Below are positions 1-8,021 of a stretch of DNA of 64,000 bases, piece by piece. The notes below the pieces were generated by a model. It saw nothing but the letters and a program-made list of their open reading frames with translations. It had not been told where the DNA came from and ran no database searches. Made by a program: the position numbers and the translations under genes. Source of the DNA: Desertibacillus haloalkaliphilus (GTDB taxonomy: Bacteria > Bacillota > Bacilli > Bacillales > KJ1-10-99); assembly GCF_019039105.1 (NCBI RefSeq), contig NZ_JAHPIV010000014.1, positions 78,873 through 142,872 on the forward strand. The letters run 5' to 3'. Positions within the stretch are counted from its first letter, which is position 1. Each line of letters starts with the position of its first letter.

Positions 1-129
1 ATAAACTTCATCGCCATGAACTTGACGGTGAAGAAGGGGTTTTTCAAACAACTTACTCATCTCCTCTAAATTAAAATGGTCCCCTTTTTTTCTAATTACT
101 GTAGGAACAATTAACTTTTCGTAATTCAT
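1..129 (-). CDS. hypothetical protein, 3' end outside window
   Basis: The first 43 codons of a leftward gene are visible, starting MNYEKLIVPTVIRKKG. An AAGGAG ribosome binding site lies about 8 nt before the ATG, so the start is well supported. The remainder lies beyond the left edge. The visible part is hydrophilic with no signal peptide and I do not recognise the family. It runs divergently from the acyltransferase gene at 427. Confidence 0.6.
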   Translation of the reverse strand, partial: MNYEKLIVPTVIRKKGDHFNLEEMSKLFEKPLLHRQVHGDEVY

Positions 130-426
130 ACACATTCTCCTTACATTTAAAGATTCATCAGTTACAAAATACAATATTTGTAAAATAAATGCGAATTATT
201 CACGTGTTTATAAGGTTTGAAATTAAAATCTTTTGGAAATCCTAAAGCGGGTGAACATAACCACTAAGTTCATCGCTCATATTTAAAAAATCAACCGATA
301 TGTTTGCAGTGCCTCCTCTATGGCATAACAGTACACCTATTGATTACCAATTTTTTTACTATAAAATCCCCTTCAGACAGGTAACACAACAAATCAACTC
401 ACAAGAGTAAATAAGGTGAAATAAAC
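130..426. other. divergent intergenic region
   Basis: About 300 nt separate the partial leftward gene from the rightward acyltransferase gene. Promoters for both must lie here, but I could not single out a convincing -35/-10 pair. No RNA gene or repeat was recognised. Confidence 0.5.
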
Positions 427-1047
427 ATGATCTATAACTTTTTTCAATTCATTGCAAAAGTAATCATTTATTTTAAATTTAAGTTGGAGGTATACGGTAT
501 TGAGAATATTCCTAGAGAAGGCCCTGTTATTATTGCAGCCAACCATACAAGCAATTATGATCCCATTTTGTTAATCGGGCTCTCATCAAGGAAAATCCAC
601 TTTTTGGCAAAACAGGAACTATTTAAATACAGACTTTTACGATGGTTCTTTAACCAAATGAATGTTATTCCAGTTAACCGTCAAAGTGGTATGGTCATTC
701 GCCCGGTTCGTCACTCTTTACATCTGATTAGGAATGGTAATGTTTATGGAATATTCCCAGAGGGGACACGGTGTAAAAATGGTAAGAGAGTAAAACCTAA
801 AAAAGGGGTTGGCTTCTTTACATACAATACTGAAGCTCCTATTTTACCAATAGCAATTACTGAGGTCGGAAGAGGTTTTCGACAGCCAGTTAAAGTCATT
901 ATCGGACCGCTAGCGGATGTTAGAGAATTCAATACTACTGATTATCTTAAAATTTCCGAACATATCATGGGAAGAATTTATAGGTTGGATAAAGTCTATT
1001 TAGAAGAAAAGAACAAAACACAATTTCAAACAGAACCGAAAATATAA
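427..1047 (+). CDS. plsC: 1-acyl-sn-glycerol-3-phosphate acyltransferase (PlsC family)
   Basis: The 206-residue protein has the PlsC/LPLAT signatures: the catalytic HX4D box (His40-Asp45 in NHTSNYDP) and the acyl-acceptor motif FPEGTR at about residues 110-115. An N-terminal hydrophobic stretch would attach it to the membrane. The family transfers a fatty acyl chain to lysophosphatidic acid in phospholipid synthesis. Length is near the usual size. AAGGTG lies 8 nt before the ATG. The gene is followed by a DUF421 membrane protein gene and may share its transcript. A paralogue acting on another lysolipid cannot be excluded. Confidence 0.88.
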   Translation: MIYNFFQFIAKVIIYFKFKLEVYGIENIPREGPVIIAANHTSNYDPILLIGLSSRKIHFLAKQELFKYRLLRWFFNQMNVIPVNRQSGMVIRPVRHSLHLIRNGNVYGIFPEGTRCKNGKRVKPKKGVGFFTYNTEAPILPIAITEVGRGFRQPVKVIIGPLADVREFNTTDYLKISEHIMGRIYRLDKVYLEEKNKTQFQTEPKI

Positions 1048-1117
1048 AGGTATATTTTTACAAAGGTTATCCCTAAAAAAATTAGTATTGAGCTATTGTG
1101 TAAGAGAGGTAGTATTC

Positions 1118-1783
1118 ATGGTCATGGAAACGATAAAATTATCCGGTTTATTTATACTGGTTTTTACTATTATGCGTCTACTAGGTAAAACTTTATTATC
1201 ACAGTGGACTGCCTATGATCTAGTCACAATAATTTTTTTATCATACGCAGCATTAGGGGCCGTAAACATTCAAGGGTTCCTTCATGCAGTCATATGTATT
1301 ACAATCATTGGCGGATTTTATATGTTGTTATCTAGAGTAAGTTTAAATGAGCAATTACGTCATTTCATCATAGGCCATCCCACTATTTTAATAAAAGATG
1401 GGGAGATCATACAAAAAAATTTAAAACAACTTCGTTATTCTTTAACGGAATTATTATCTACAGTTCGATCAGCGGGTTACCCAGATATTCAAGGTATCCA
1501 GTATGCTATTTTAGAACCAAATGGAGAAATAAGTGTACTCCCTAAAAATAATTTACGGCCTTTAACACCAAAGGATTTAAACCTAGATATTGAACACTCA
1601 GACTTTCCTATAACTGTTATTGAAGATGGAAATATTAAGCATGAAAATCTTATTTTTATTAATAAAACAGAAGAGTGGTTAAAAAGGGAATTAGAACAAA
1701 ATGAGTATTATGATATTCGATCAATTTTTTACGCCTACGTTAAGTATAAGAAAAAATCGTTAATCATTTTTCCTTATAATTAA
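1118..1783 (+). CDS. DUF421 (YetF-type) membrane protein
   Basis: This 221-residue protein has three N-terminal transmembrane segments (within about the first 85 residues) and then a soluble alpha/beta domain. Motifs such as RLLGK near the N-terminus, and a region around GHPTILIKDGEI then LSTVRSAGYPDIQGIQYAILEPNG, are typical of the DUF421/YetF family of sporeformers. The open frame begins with a TTG at 1088. I prefer the ATG at 1118, which follows a GAGAGG ribosome binding site. Function is unknown; family members are membrane proteins that are often paralogous in Bacillus. Confidence 0.8.
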   Translation: MVMETIKLSGLFILVFTIMRLLGKTLLSQWTAYDLVTIIFLSYAALGAVNIQGFLHAVICITIIGGFYMLLSRVSLNEQLRHFIIGHPTILIKDGEIIQKNLKQLRYSLTELLSTVRSAGYPDIQGIQYAILEPNGEISVLPKNNLRPLTPKDLNLDIEHSDFPITVIEDGNIKHENLIFINKTEEWLKRELEQNEYYDIRSIFYAYVKYKKKSLIIFPYN

Positions 1784-1951
1784 TTTTTTGTGTGTAATAA
1801 AATGGTACCTCTATTACGGACATAACAGTGAAATTTTTAATGGCATTCTTATGCTGTCCAATTTAGTACATAAAACATTTCCTATTTCCACAAACATTTG
1901 TAAAACCTAATAACTAGTTATGCTAGCTAACTTCCTGCTTTGAAAAATAAA

Positions 1952-1973
1952 GACAGGGTTACATTACCCTGTC
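1952..1973 (-). terminator. intrinsic terminator of the gene at 2004-2276
   Basis: A perfect 8-bp stem (GACAGGGT/ACCCTGTC) with a 6-nt loop is followed on the minus strand by TTTATTTTTC. It lies about 30 nt after the stop codon. Confidence 0.75.
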
Positions 1974-2003
1974 CTGCATCTAAGAGTTATTTATCCGCCT
2001 ACA

Positions 2004-2276
2004 TTAAAACATTTCATTTACTTCCCAAGATTCAACAATCTCGTGAGCTGTTTTGGTATTATAACCTCTGCCCATTAAATAACTTATTGCAGCAACTTCT
2101 CTCATGGCATGTACATATGAAGTCACTTGGGCTTCCTTTAGCCCGTATTGAACGATTGGTTCTACCGTAGACAAAGTGTGATGTTTTAATTGATAAGTTT
2201 CGGGGGAAAAGTAAAATGGTTGACTGGGAAAAGAGGTTGGGGTTCGGTTTACGTCAGTCAAATAACGGTGATCCAT
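2004..2276 (-). CDS. hypothetical protein (90 aa)
   Basis: A 90-residue soluble protein beginning MDHRYLTDVNRTP. The C-terminal half (LKEAQVTSYVHAMREVAAISYLMGRGYNTKTAHEIVESWEVNE) has the helical look of a small DNA- or protein-binding domain, but I cannot name the family. The start follows an AAAAGGAG ribosome binding site and the gene has its own intrinsic terminator, so it is probably a real single-gene unit. No signal peptide or membrane segment is present. Confidence 0.65.
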   Translation of the reverse strand: MDHRYLTDVNRTPTSFPSQPFYFSPETYQLKHHTLSTVEPIVQYGLKEAQVTSYVHAMREVAAISYLMGRGYNTKTAHEIVESWEVNEMF

Positions 2277-2420
2277 AAATTTAGCTCCTTTTAGTTAATA
2301 CACTTTAGCATATGTTGTATTCACTAAACGGTTAGCTGTCTTTGGGTAAATTTTATTAAATATATTACTTTTCTGTTATAGTGGATCACTGCTGTTAATG
2401 TTTGAGGTTGTATGCCCACT

Positions 2421-2452
2421 GCGAAACCGTCTCCGTAGAGTAACTGTTTCGC
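2421..2452 (-). terminator. possible hairpin terminator
   Basis: A 7-bp stem GCGAAAC/GTTTCGC with an 18-nt loop lies just after the stop of the leftward gene at 2466. No U-run follows on the minus strand, so terminator function is uncertain. Confidence 0.3.
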
Positions 2453-2465
2453 CTAATAAAATCTA

Positions 2466-2872
2466 TTATACAACTATTTCTTCAGATACAAAATAAATTT
2501 TCCATTCATTATCTATTGTTCTCTCTAATATGATTTCACCTTTAAATTTTATTTCTTGGCCGTCCTTTTCTGTATATTTTAACCTATATTCTACAATCGA
2601 ATAATAGGAGCTAATAGCTTTAACATGTAATCTTACTGAATTTATAGTTCCAATTTGATCTATATTCTGTCTAATGTACTCCTTGCTACCATACGTCACT
2701 AATATGAAATAATCGTTTAAAACACTTATATAGGTCTCTGGATCTTGTTCATTTATTGCAGTAACCATCGTATGGATGACAGACATTATCTCTAATTCCT
2801 CTGGATTATTATTAAAGCCCGATAAGCATAATATACATGTTAAAAGAACGACTAAAAGAACTTCTTTATCAT
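2466..2872 (-). pseudogene. frameshifted small exported protein with NTF2/SnoaL-like domain
   Basis: The intact open frame (MSVIHTMVTAINEQDPETYI onward, 106 codons from 2786) looks like an NTF2/SnoaL-like fold that has lost its N-terminus. The same frame stays open upstream and reads KEVLLVVLLTCILCLSGF, a signal-peptide core, but has no start codon. The only ATG with a good ribosome binding site (GAGAGGGTG) is at 2872 and reads MIKKFF then TAG. Adding one base in the T-run joins MIKKFF to LVVLLTCILCLSG. A single-base deletion therefore separates start and body. The residue where a lipobox Cys would fall is Phe. This is either a decayed lipoprotein-like gene or a sequencing error. Confidence 0.6.
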
Positions 2873-3202
2873 TTGAATCACCCTCTCAGGTGATTAGATT
2901 AAACAGTTAAAAACGAATTATTCTTAGAGCTTTTTATTTAAAAATATTCATAAACATTGCCTTTTTAATGAGGAAACACCTGATTTATTTACTTTAACAG
3001 CTTTAATAACCTTCAGGAAGTACATTTATTTTAGATATCTGCATATAATAGGATCGTTCTTTATTTATTTAACTTGGGATACCGGTCTCCTTTCCAACTC
3101 ACCTCCCGGTTCCCAAGTTTCTGAAAATATTTCATTATTTCCTTTGTCTCCCCTTCTCCAGACAAAATTTTTATACTGTTAAGGTTGGCTTAATTAACTA
3201 AT
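2873..3202. other. gene-free stretch with one large hairpin
   Basis: No coding sequence was recognised. It contains an inverted repeat at 3071-3119 (AACTTGGGA...CCGG paired with CCGG...TCCCAAGTT), placed after the broken ymaF gene. On the minus strand its loop carries the purine-rich GGGAGGTGAG. It may act as a terminator or leader, but lacks a clean U-run. Confidence 0.4.
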
Positions 3203-3575
3203 TTACAAACTTGTTCGGCCTTCATATTTGTGTCTATGCGGTTCCATACCATCAATCGAGGTAACTCCTCTAATTCGTGGTAATGTCCCCCGCCTGGAAC
3301 AAAAGTTGCTGGTCTTGTATCACCCCGAATAACTTGTTTATGACCATTATCAAACGTCGTAAAGGTATTAAAGTGATGGGTGTGCTGAATACCGATCGGG
3401 AGGGTTCAGTTGTTGCAGCATAGCGGTGATCATGACCAACATCAAATGACGTAACCGCTTTAAGCTCATGAGTGTGAAGGGACTTGCCATCCCAAATCGT
3501 AATATAAAGGTGATGTGAATGGAGAGAACCTTCACCATCAGAGAAGATTAATCCAGTGATCGGTATATGACTCAT
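3203..3575 (-). pseudogene. ymaF: YmaF-family protein, broken by two single-base deletions
   Basis: The first frame gives MSHIPITGLIFSD...HTHELKAVTSFDVGHDHRYAATTEPS, with the His-rich HxH pattern of YmaF. The frame is then lost. Restoring one C near 3400 continues as GIQHTHHFNTFTTFDNGHK then GDTRPATFVPGGGHYHELE. Restoring one G near 3265 continues as VTSIDGMEPHRHKYEGRTSL and a TAA at 3203-3205. All three pieces match the usual order of the family and the usual total length. It is either a two-hit pseudogene or an intact gene with two sequencing deletions. The function of YmaF is unknown. Confidence 0.75.
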
Positions 3576-3653
3576 TTAGTACCATCCTTTTTCTACTTTT
3601 CGTATATCCTACGCAACGAGCATACAAAAGAGTGGTTTTCGGCATCAAAAATA

Positions 3654-3893
3654 TCACTTTTTATAAATCTTATAACCTGTTACCACACCTATCAGAATTA
3701 ATAAAAAAGCAAATAGGTTGATCACAGTGAAATTAACTGTATAGTCACTTGGGGAATAGCTTCCTGCCATCGCAGCCTGAAAAGCAACCCGTCCCATTAT
3801 AGGAAATACTTCATTCAAAATATTTGTTATTAACAATATAAAAATTCCTATAACAGCTATTAGATTACAAAAGAAAAAAAGAATTTTGTTCAT
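3654..3893 (-). CDS. small two-TM membrane protein
   Basis: A 79-residue protein with two hydrophobic segments (about residues 4-25 and 55-75) separated by a polar loop, MNKILFFFCNLIAVIGIFIL at the N-terminus and YKIYKK at the C-terminus. The first helix could be an uncleaved signal anchor. A strong ribosome binding site (GGAGGAGG) precedes the ATG. No family was recognised. Confidence 0.65.
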   Translation of the reverse strand: MNKILFFFCNLIAVIGIFILLITNILNEVFPIMGRVAFQAAMAGSYSPSDYTVNFTVINLFAFLLILIGVVTGYKIYKK

Positions 3894-3978
3894 CTTAACC
3901 TCCTCCTACCATTTTTATTGCCCTAAAATTTAACTAATATCTGTCTGTTCAATAAGTGCCTGTTATTTATTAATAGAA

Positions 3979-4557
3979 TTACTTAACCAAATGCTTTGGC
4001 AAATGATTGCTACAATACCATAATTTGATTCCATTATCTCTCAATATATCAACTTCTTTTTGTGTTAATTTAACTTTACAAACCATGCAGGATTTATTCT
4101 CATTTTGGTTACTAGAAATTTCGCTAGATTTTGGTTTTACTTTATTTCCTGTATGCGAATTCTTCCCAAGATTCACCCAACCCATCTGAAAGTGATCACA
4201 CGCATCGCGTAAGGCATCTTGGGCCGCAGCACGAATCGCATATTTAAGGTTCTTGATCTTCCCCTCTGGAAATCGTTGAAACGTCGCAAAACCGGTCCCA
4301 TCGCGCTCAGCATCAACTATCTTTAATGTACCAGTGATTTGAACTTCGTTTTCACGCTCATAAATGATCGGTTCGCCTTTTAACGACCAAGACCAATACA
4401 TGTCTGCGACTTCTTCAAGACGTTCCTCGTAGGCTTGTGCAGGGATGTATTGGCTGTGAGGATTATTGTTTCGTGATTGAACGGTTCCAGGAGGGAATGG
4501 CTCTCGTAATTCCCTAACTATGTCTTTATATAATTGATTGTTAGAATATGTATCCAT
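3979..4557 (-). CDS. Rad52/Sak-like single-strand annealing protein
   Basis: 192 residues. The N-terminal 130 residues follow the Rad52/22-like plan: a segment YIPAQAYEERLEEVADMYWS (recognition of the recombination partner fold), a strand-rich middle (ITGTLKIVDAERDGTG), then the conserved helical AIRAAAQDALRDACDHFQMG. The tail holds a CxxC...CxxH-type pair (CMVCK and YCSNH) that could bind zinc. The family anneals complementary ssDNA coated with SSB. It sits downstream of an SSB and an Mrr-type nuclease in the same leftward operon, which supports a recombination role. Confidence 0.65.
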   Translation of the reverse strand: MDTYSNNQLYKDIVRELREPFPPGTVQSRNNNPHSQYIPAQAYEERLEEVADMYWSWSLKGEPIIYERENEVQITGTLKIVDAERDGTGFATFQRFPEGKIKNLKYAIRAAAQDALRDACDHFQMGWVNLGKNSHTGNKVKPKSSEISSNQNENKSCMVCKVKLTQKEVDILRDNGIKLWYCSNHLPKHLVK

Positions 4558-4577
4558 TATTCAAACATCCTTGTCTC

Positions 4578-5099
4578 TTAACTAGCTTTTTTATTAAGAA
4601 GATCAATTAACTGATCTCTAGGGATTAATTTTACGCCATTCTTTTTTGCAAGTTTTTGAGCTGGTGAAGAAAAAGTGTTGTTCGTTATGACCCAAGCATG
4701 ATTAGCATTGTAATAGTTTTTCGCTGCATAAACCTCTTGAACAGCTTTAATACCAACAGCATTTTTCTTATAACGTTTGGCTTGTACAACTATCTTCTCG
4801 TTTCTTTTTTTAATAATGAGATCGGCACCATAATCACGAGATTTCGGTGTGAACTTTACATGATATCCATCATCCCTAAAGTGAGCACCTAAAAATTCTT
4901 CAAACTGTCTTCCGTTCATCTTATCTACTTCTAAAATGCCAGATGATAATAACCTCTGGTGATACAACCGATCTCGAATTATTCCTATAACAGTGGCAAT
5001 TATAACCATTAATATGAGTGTTATTAGAAAAACTAGAATTAAAGGATCGGTGAAAAGAATATCAACCAAGATATAAAAACTTCTAAAAAAATTTTCCAT
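4578..5099 (-). CDS. membrane-anchored Mrr-type restriction endonuclease-like protein
   Basis: 173 residues. A hydrophobic segment spans about residues 15-45, followed by a PD-(D/E)XK Mrr_cat domain. Visible signatures are MNGRQFEEFLGAHFRDDGY, the catalytic core DYGADLIIKK, and VVQAKRYK (E/QxK). The fold cleaves DNA, often modified DNA. Membrane-tethered Mrr_cat proteins are widespread in Firmicutes with poorly known roles. The gene lies between SSB and the Rad52-like protein, with 35 nt to the SSB gene. Confidence 0.8.
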   Translation of the reverse strand: MENFFRSFYILVDILFTDPLILVFLITLILMVIIATVIGIIRDRLYHQRLLSSGILEVDKMNGRQFEEFLGAHFRDDGYHVKFTPKSRDYGADLIIKKRNEKIVVQAKRYKKNAVGIKAVQEVYAAKNYYNANHAWVITNNTFSSPAQKLAKKNGVKLIPRDQLIDLLNKKAS

Positions 5100-5134
5100 A
5101 AAACACTCCTTAAAGTCTGTAGAACCACGGGTTA

Positions 5135-5461
5135 TTATTTAACTTTTGCTCCAAACTTGATTTGTTCCGCATGAAGCTCGATGAATGTCCTTTTATCCCC
5201 TTGTTGATCAGTCCCATTTCTAGACCGGATCTTCCCATCGATGATCACTTCTTGTCCCTTTTCTAAATTATTGGCGCACCGTTCCCCATATGCTCGCCAA
5301 ACAAGGACGGGGATAAAATCAGCACGATCCCCTTTCTTCGTTTGATAGTCTCGATCTGAAGCCACTGTGAAGCGACAGATGGCGACTTGTGATTCGGTAT
5401 AATGTAGTTCGGGATCAGCGACCAATCGTCCCGATATGGTTACGCGGTTAATGTCTACCAT
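5135..5461 (-). CDS. ssbB: single-stranded DNA-binding protein, short (SsbB-like)
   Basis: A 108-residue OB-fold SSB starting MVDINRVTISGRLVADPEL with the core DFIPVLVWRAYGERCANNLEKGQEV. It stops soon after the OB fold and lacks the acidic DxxxPF interaction tail. This makes it similar in design to the competence SsbB of Bacillus rather than the essential SsbA. A second, full-length SSB is encoded at 46195-46632. The operon context with annealing protein and nuclease suggests a recombination role. Confidence 0.9.
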   Translation of the reverse strand: MVDINRVTISGRLVADPELHYTESQVAICRFTVASDRDYQTKKGDRADFIPVLVWRAYGERCANNLEKGQEVIIDGKIRSRNGTDQQGDKRTFIELHAEQIKFGAKVK

Positions 5462-5521
5462 TGTTCTCTCACCTGTCCTTTGTAACCAAAAATGTAATAG
5501 TTAGTTCGATGATTATAAAAT

Positions 5522-6250
5522 CTATGATTCAAATAGTTTCAACGCATCTCCTAAAAAATGCTGGGCCTGACGTACATTTGTCTCCGCCGCATCCGCAATT
5601 TGCTTAAACACTTCGTTGCCACGAGGTTGAATACGGTACTCACGCTTAAAGCGACGTTCACTCCCCCACCGACCAAGGATTAAGGGTCCAGTTTCATCCT
5701 CTTCCATTTCATGAGCGATATTATAGATAAAAGCTTTACTGCTTGACCATCCGAATCGGTCTTTAATGTATTCTTGAGTTTCGCTAATGACAATGACGGG
5801 CTGATTCATCGCTTGTTTTAGTAGAACATAGCGAACGACGTCTTTGACTGAGACAAGTGTACTGAAAAAGTTGCGGTCTTCATCACTAACCTCTCCAACG
5901 GGTACGGCTTTACCGGTTCCAGAGATCTCATAGACAAAGCGGTCGGCTACTTTTTTAAGGGCAAGAAACCGATCCTTAAATTGCTTGATATAAGAGTCGT
6001 AGAGTTGCTTTCCTTTCGTTGTAACCGTATAGACCTTGTTTCTCCCTTCCTGGTAAGCAAGGACGATTTCATGGTTATCTTTGAGTTTGGATGCTGAGAC
6101 AAAGAAGTGATTACGGCTATGCGGTTTGTGAGGAAACTCTCGATGCAAGGACTCATACATGTCCGACACACTTTGATCAAACCGTTGCAACTCTTTTAAG
6201 ATAAATAGTTTGTAGAACTCTTGTTGAGTAAGAGCTTGTTGTTTTTCCAT
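5522..6250 (-). CDS. winged-helix DNA-binding protein, PadR-like
   Basis: 242 residues from the ATG at 6250, chosen because AAGGTGG lies 7 nt upstream; the frame is open further up but inside the preceding gene. The N-terminal 90 residues look like a winged helix (helix LTQQEFYKLFILKEL, recognition part NHFFVSASKLKDNHE, wing YTVTTKGKQLYD). A mixed C-terminal domain of unknown type follows. It directly follows the LuxR-type regulator with a 13-nt gap, so the two are probably co-expressed. PadR-like regulator is most likely; a replication-relaxation-type protein is an alternative. Confidence 0.6.
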   Translation of the reverse strand: MEKQQALTQQEFYKLFILKELQRFDQSVSDMYESLHREFPHKPHSRNHFFVSASKLKDNHEIVLAYQEGRNKVYTVTTKGKQLYDSYIKQFKDRFLALKKVADRFVYEISGTGKAVPVGEVSDEDRNFFSTLVSVKDVVRYVLLKQAMNQPVIVISETQEYIKDRFGWSSSKAFIYNIAHEMEEDETGPLILGRWGSERRFKREYRIQPRGNEVFKQIADAAETNVRQAQHFLGDALKLFES

Positions 6251-6263
6251 TATGTTCACCACC

Positions 6264-7001
6264 TTATGGTTGCATTTTAACGTCCGCTTGTTCATGTAAG
6301 ATGACCGATTGTTCTAATTCCTCCTTGTTTGAATAAAGAGTGATCCATTCGTTTTTAATGGCCATGACAATGGCTGCTGTACGATCAGGCACATTGAGTT
6401 TTTTGATTACATTTCGAACATGCGTATAAACGGTATGTTTGCTAAGGAACAGAGTTTGAGCGACTTCATCATTGGTTAAACCATTGCATATGAGGTATAG
6501 GATGATGGTTTCTCGTTTAGAAAAGAGCTCATTTTTTAGAGGCAAAGGCTCACGCTTCCATTCAGGGTTCTTTGGTCCATGTATCAATTGCAGACATTCA
6601 TTCCAGATGAAGGGCAAGGAATGCTCATCCAGATAAGCATATCCTTGATGGATACATTCTTTCAGACGACTAAAGACTGAAAAGCTTTGATCTAACGTGA
6701 AAAATCCATCAGCGCCTTCGTAAATGAACGTCCTCACACACTCGTTATCCATCAATTGTGATAGCACATAGATGAATGTATTTGGATGAGATTGACGAAT
6801 GGTATGAAGGAGAAGAGTGGTCTTCTCGCTCCCTTGAACATCATGAATCACGAAAGCATCCATGTGGTTATCCCCCGACACCTCAGCATCTTCTATTTTT
6901 TTCGACGACAAGCTAGTGACTGTAAACTCTTTTTGAAAATAATTTCGGAAGTGAGTTCGTGTTGTAAGGCAATCAGAAATCATCGTAATATTCTTTTTCA
7001 T
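6264..7001 (-). CDS. LuxR-family regulator (NarL-like)
   Basis: 245 residues from the ATG at 7001. The C-terminal HTH is clear (SKRETIILYLICNGLTNDEV then LFLSKHTVYTHVRNVIKKL). The N-terminal 120 residues resemble a receiver domain, but I see no canonical acidic pair or phospho-Asp motif, so it may be a pseudo-receiver. I reject the upstream ATG at 7037 because a TATAAT -10 overlaps it and GGAG precedes the 7001 ATG. It heads the leftward recombination operon and probably controls it. Confidence 0.75.
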   Translation of the reverse strand: MKKNITMISDCLTTRTHFRNYFQKEFTVTSLSSKKIEDAEVSGDNHMDAFVIHDVQGSEKTTLLLHTIRQSHPNTFIYVLSQLMDNECVRTFIYEGADGFFTLDQSFSVFSRLKECIHQGYAYLDEHSLPFIWNECLQLIHGPKNPEWKREPLPLKNELFSKRETIILYLICNGLTNDEVAQTLFLSKHTVYTHVRNVIKKLNVPDRTAAIVMAIKNEWITLYSNKEELEQSVILHEQADVKMQP

Positions 7002-7038
7002 CTTAAATTGATTCTCCTTACTTCTATATTGTTCCATT

Positions 7039-7044
7039 ATTATA
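7039..7044 (-). promoter_or_regulatory. -10 element upstream of the LuxR-type gene
   Basis: TATAAT on the minus strand, about 40 nt before the ATG at 7001. No clear -35 box was found. Its position rules out translation from 7037. Confidence 0.45.
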
Positions 7045-7059
7045 TAGTCTTATAGAGTA

Positions 7060-7470
7060 TACATTCTACACACCACCTCCTAGTTCCTCCCTTCCCATCC
7101 AAAAAAACACACAAATTTCGACATGCGGCTCTCCACCCCTCCATCGCTATTCACACTCATCCTATTCCTTCAGCAACCATTCCAAGTGCTTGTTTTACTA
7201 GGTACGTTTTCAATTTATTGTTACGTTACGAAGTGACTGAGTACGTACACATTTACTTTTTGGTTTGATGGTGTGGGTGGTCGTTCGCGTGTGGGATGGG
7301 GTGCGATGAGTTGAAAGGTTATGCTGTGCATATTGGGAAAAGAATAGAGGGTAGTTAGGGTGAATGGATGGATAAACGGATAGAAGTCTATGCGTGGTGG
7401 GGTAGCATGTGAGCATAGGCAGAGGATGAGAGGGAGGAGATGGGATGTGGGGTATGGGGTATAAAGAATT
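7060..7470. other. gene-free segment with abrupt C-rich to G-rich strand switch
   Basis: On the plus strand about 7060-7200 is C-rich and almost G-free, and 7255-7465 is G-rich and almost C-free, with runs such as GTGGGATGGGG. The switch is near 7205, between divergent transcription units. The minus-strand open frame at 7210-7479 is low-complexity and has no ribosome binding site, so I do not call it a gene. Candidate explanations are an origin-like or R-loop-forming region, or a structured RNA. Confidence 0.5.
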
Positions 7471-7961
7471 ATAATACATACTCTAAAAGACTATTTATCA
7501 AGGGATTGAATTATATGTCTCCTATGTTTAGTACTGATTTGTCATTAAGAGCCTTCTTCGGTTCACTTATTAAAGATTTAGTCGCCGTTAGGTGATTCTG
7601 GGTACGTTTCGTATTCGTGGCCATATTCTATAAACTGATCAAGAGGCTTTTAAACCCAGTTCCGATGGTCTTTTTCAATATTTTTTGAGTGCACCTTTTT
7701 TCTTGTATCCTTTGACCTTTTCATCTGACATAACAAACAACGTCCTCATAAATTTTGGTAATACGTACAGCCACTAACACATGGTCATCTCCTTCCACAC
7801 AAACTAATGTATTGAATCGAACCAATGCTAGGATGTTCGGCAACATATGTCAAATAGGAACCGTCATCGCTTTTTTCCTATGAACAAAAAAGATTTTATT
7901 TTGCGAGTGGAAGATATCCGTAGTTTTTATTTCCTGTAGTTGAAAATATAACCAATTTAGG
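7471..7961. other. gene-free stretch
   Basis: About 490 nt without a credible gene. Short frames exist but have no ribosome binding site. Nothing was recognised before the promoter at 7962. Confidence 0.4.
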
Positions 7962-7990
7962 TTGATAGTGGTAAATAAAATGTGTAAAAT
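7962..7990 (+). promoter_or_regulatory. sigma-A-type promoter of the gene at 8022
   Basis: TTGATA (7962-7967), 17-nt spacer, TAAAAT (7985-7990), 31 nt before the TTG start at 8022. Confidence 0.6.
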
Positions 7991-8021
7991 GAACTCGTAT
8001 TAATAGATTAGGAGGGGTATT

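Noticed and set aside
1940..2170. 76-codon rightward frame
   Set aside because: It overlaps the terminator and the better-supported leftward 90-aa gene, and has no ribosome binding site.
7210..7479. 89-codon leftward frame in the G-rich segment
   Set aside because: Ser/Pro/Thr/His-rich low-complexity translation that simply reflects the base skew; no ribosome binding site.
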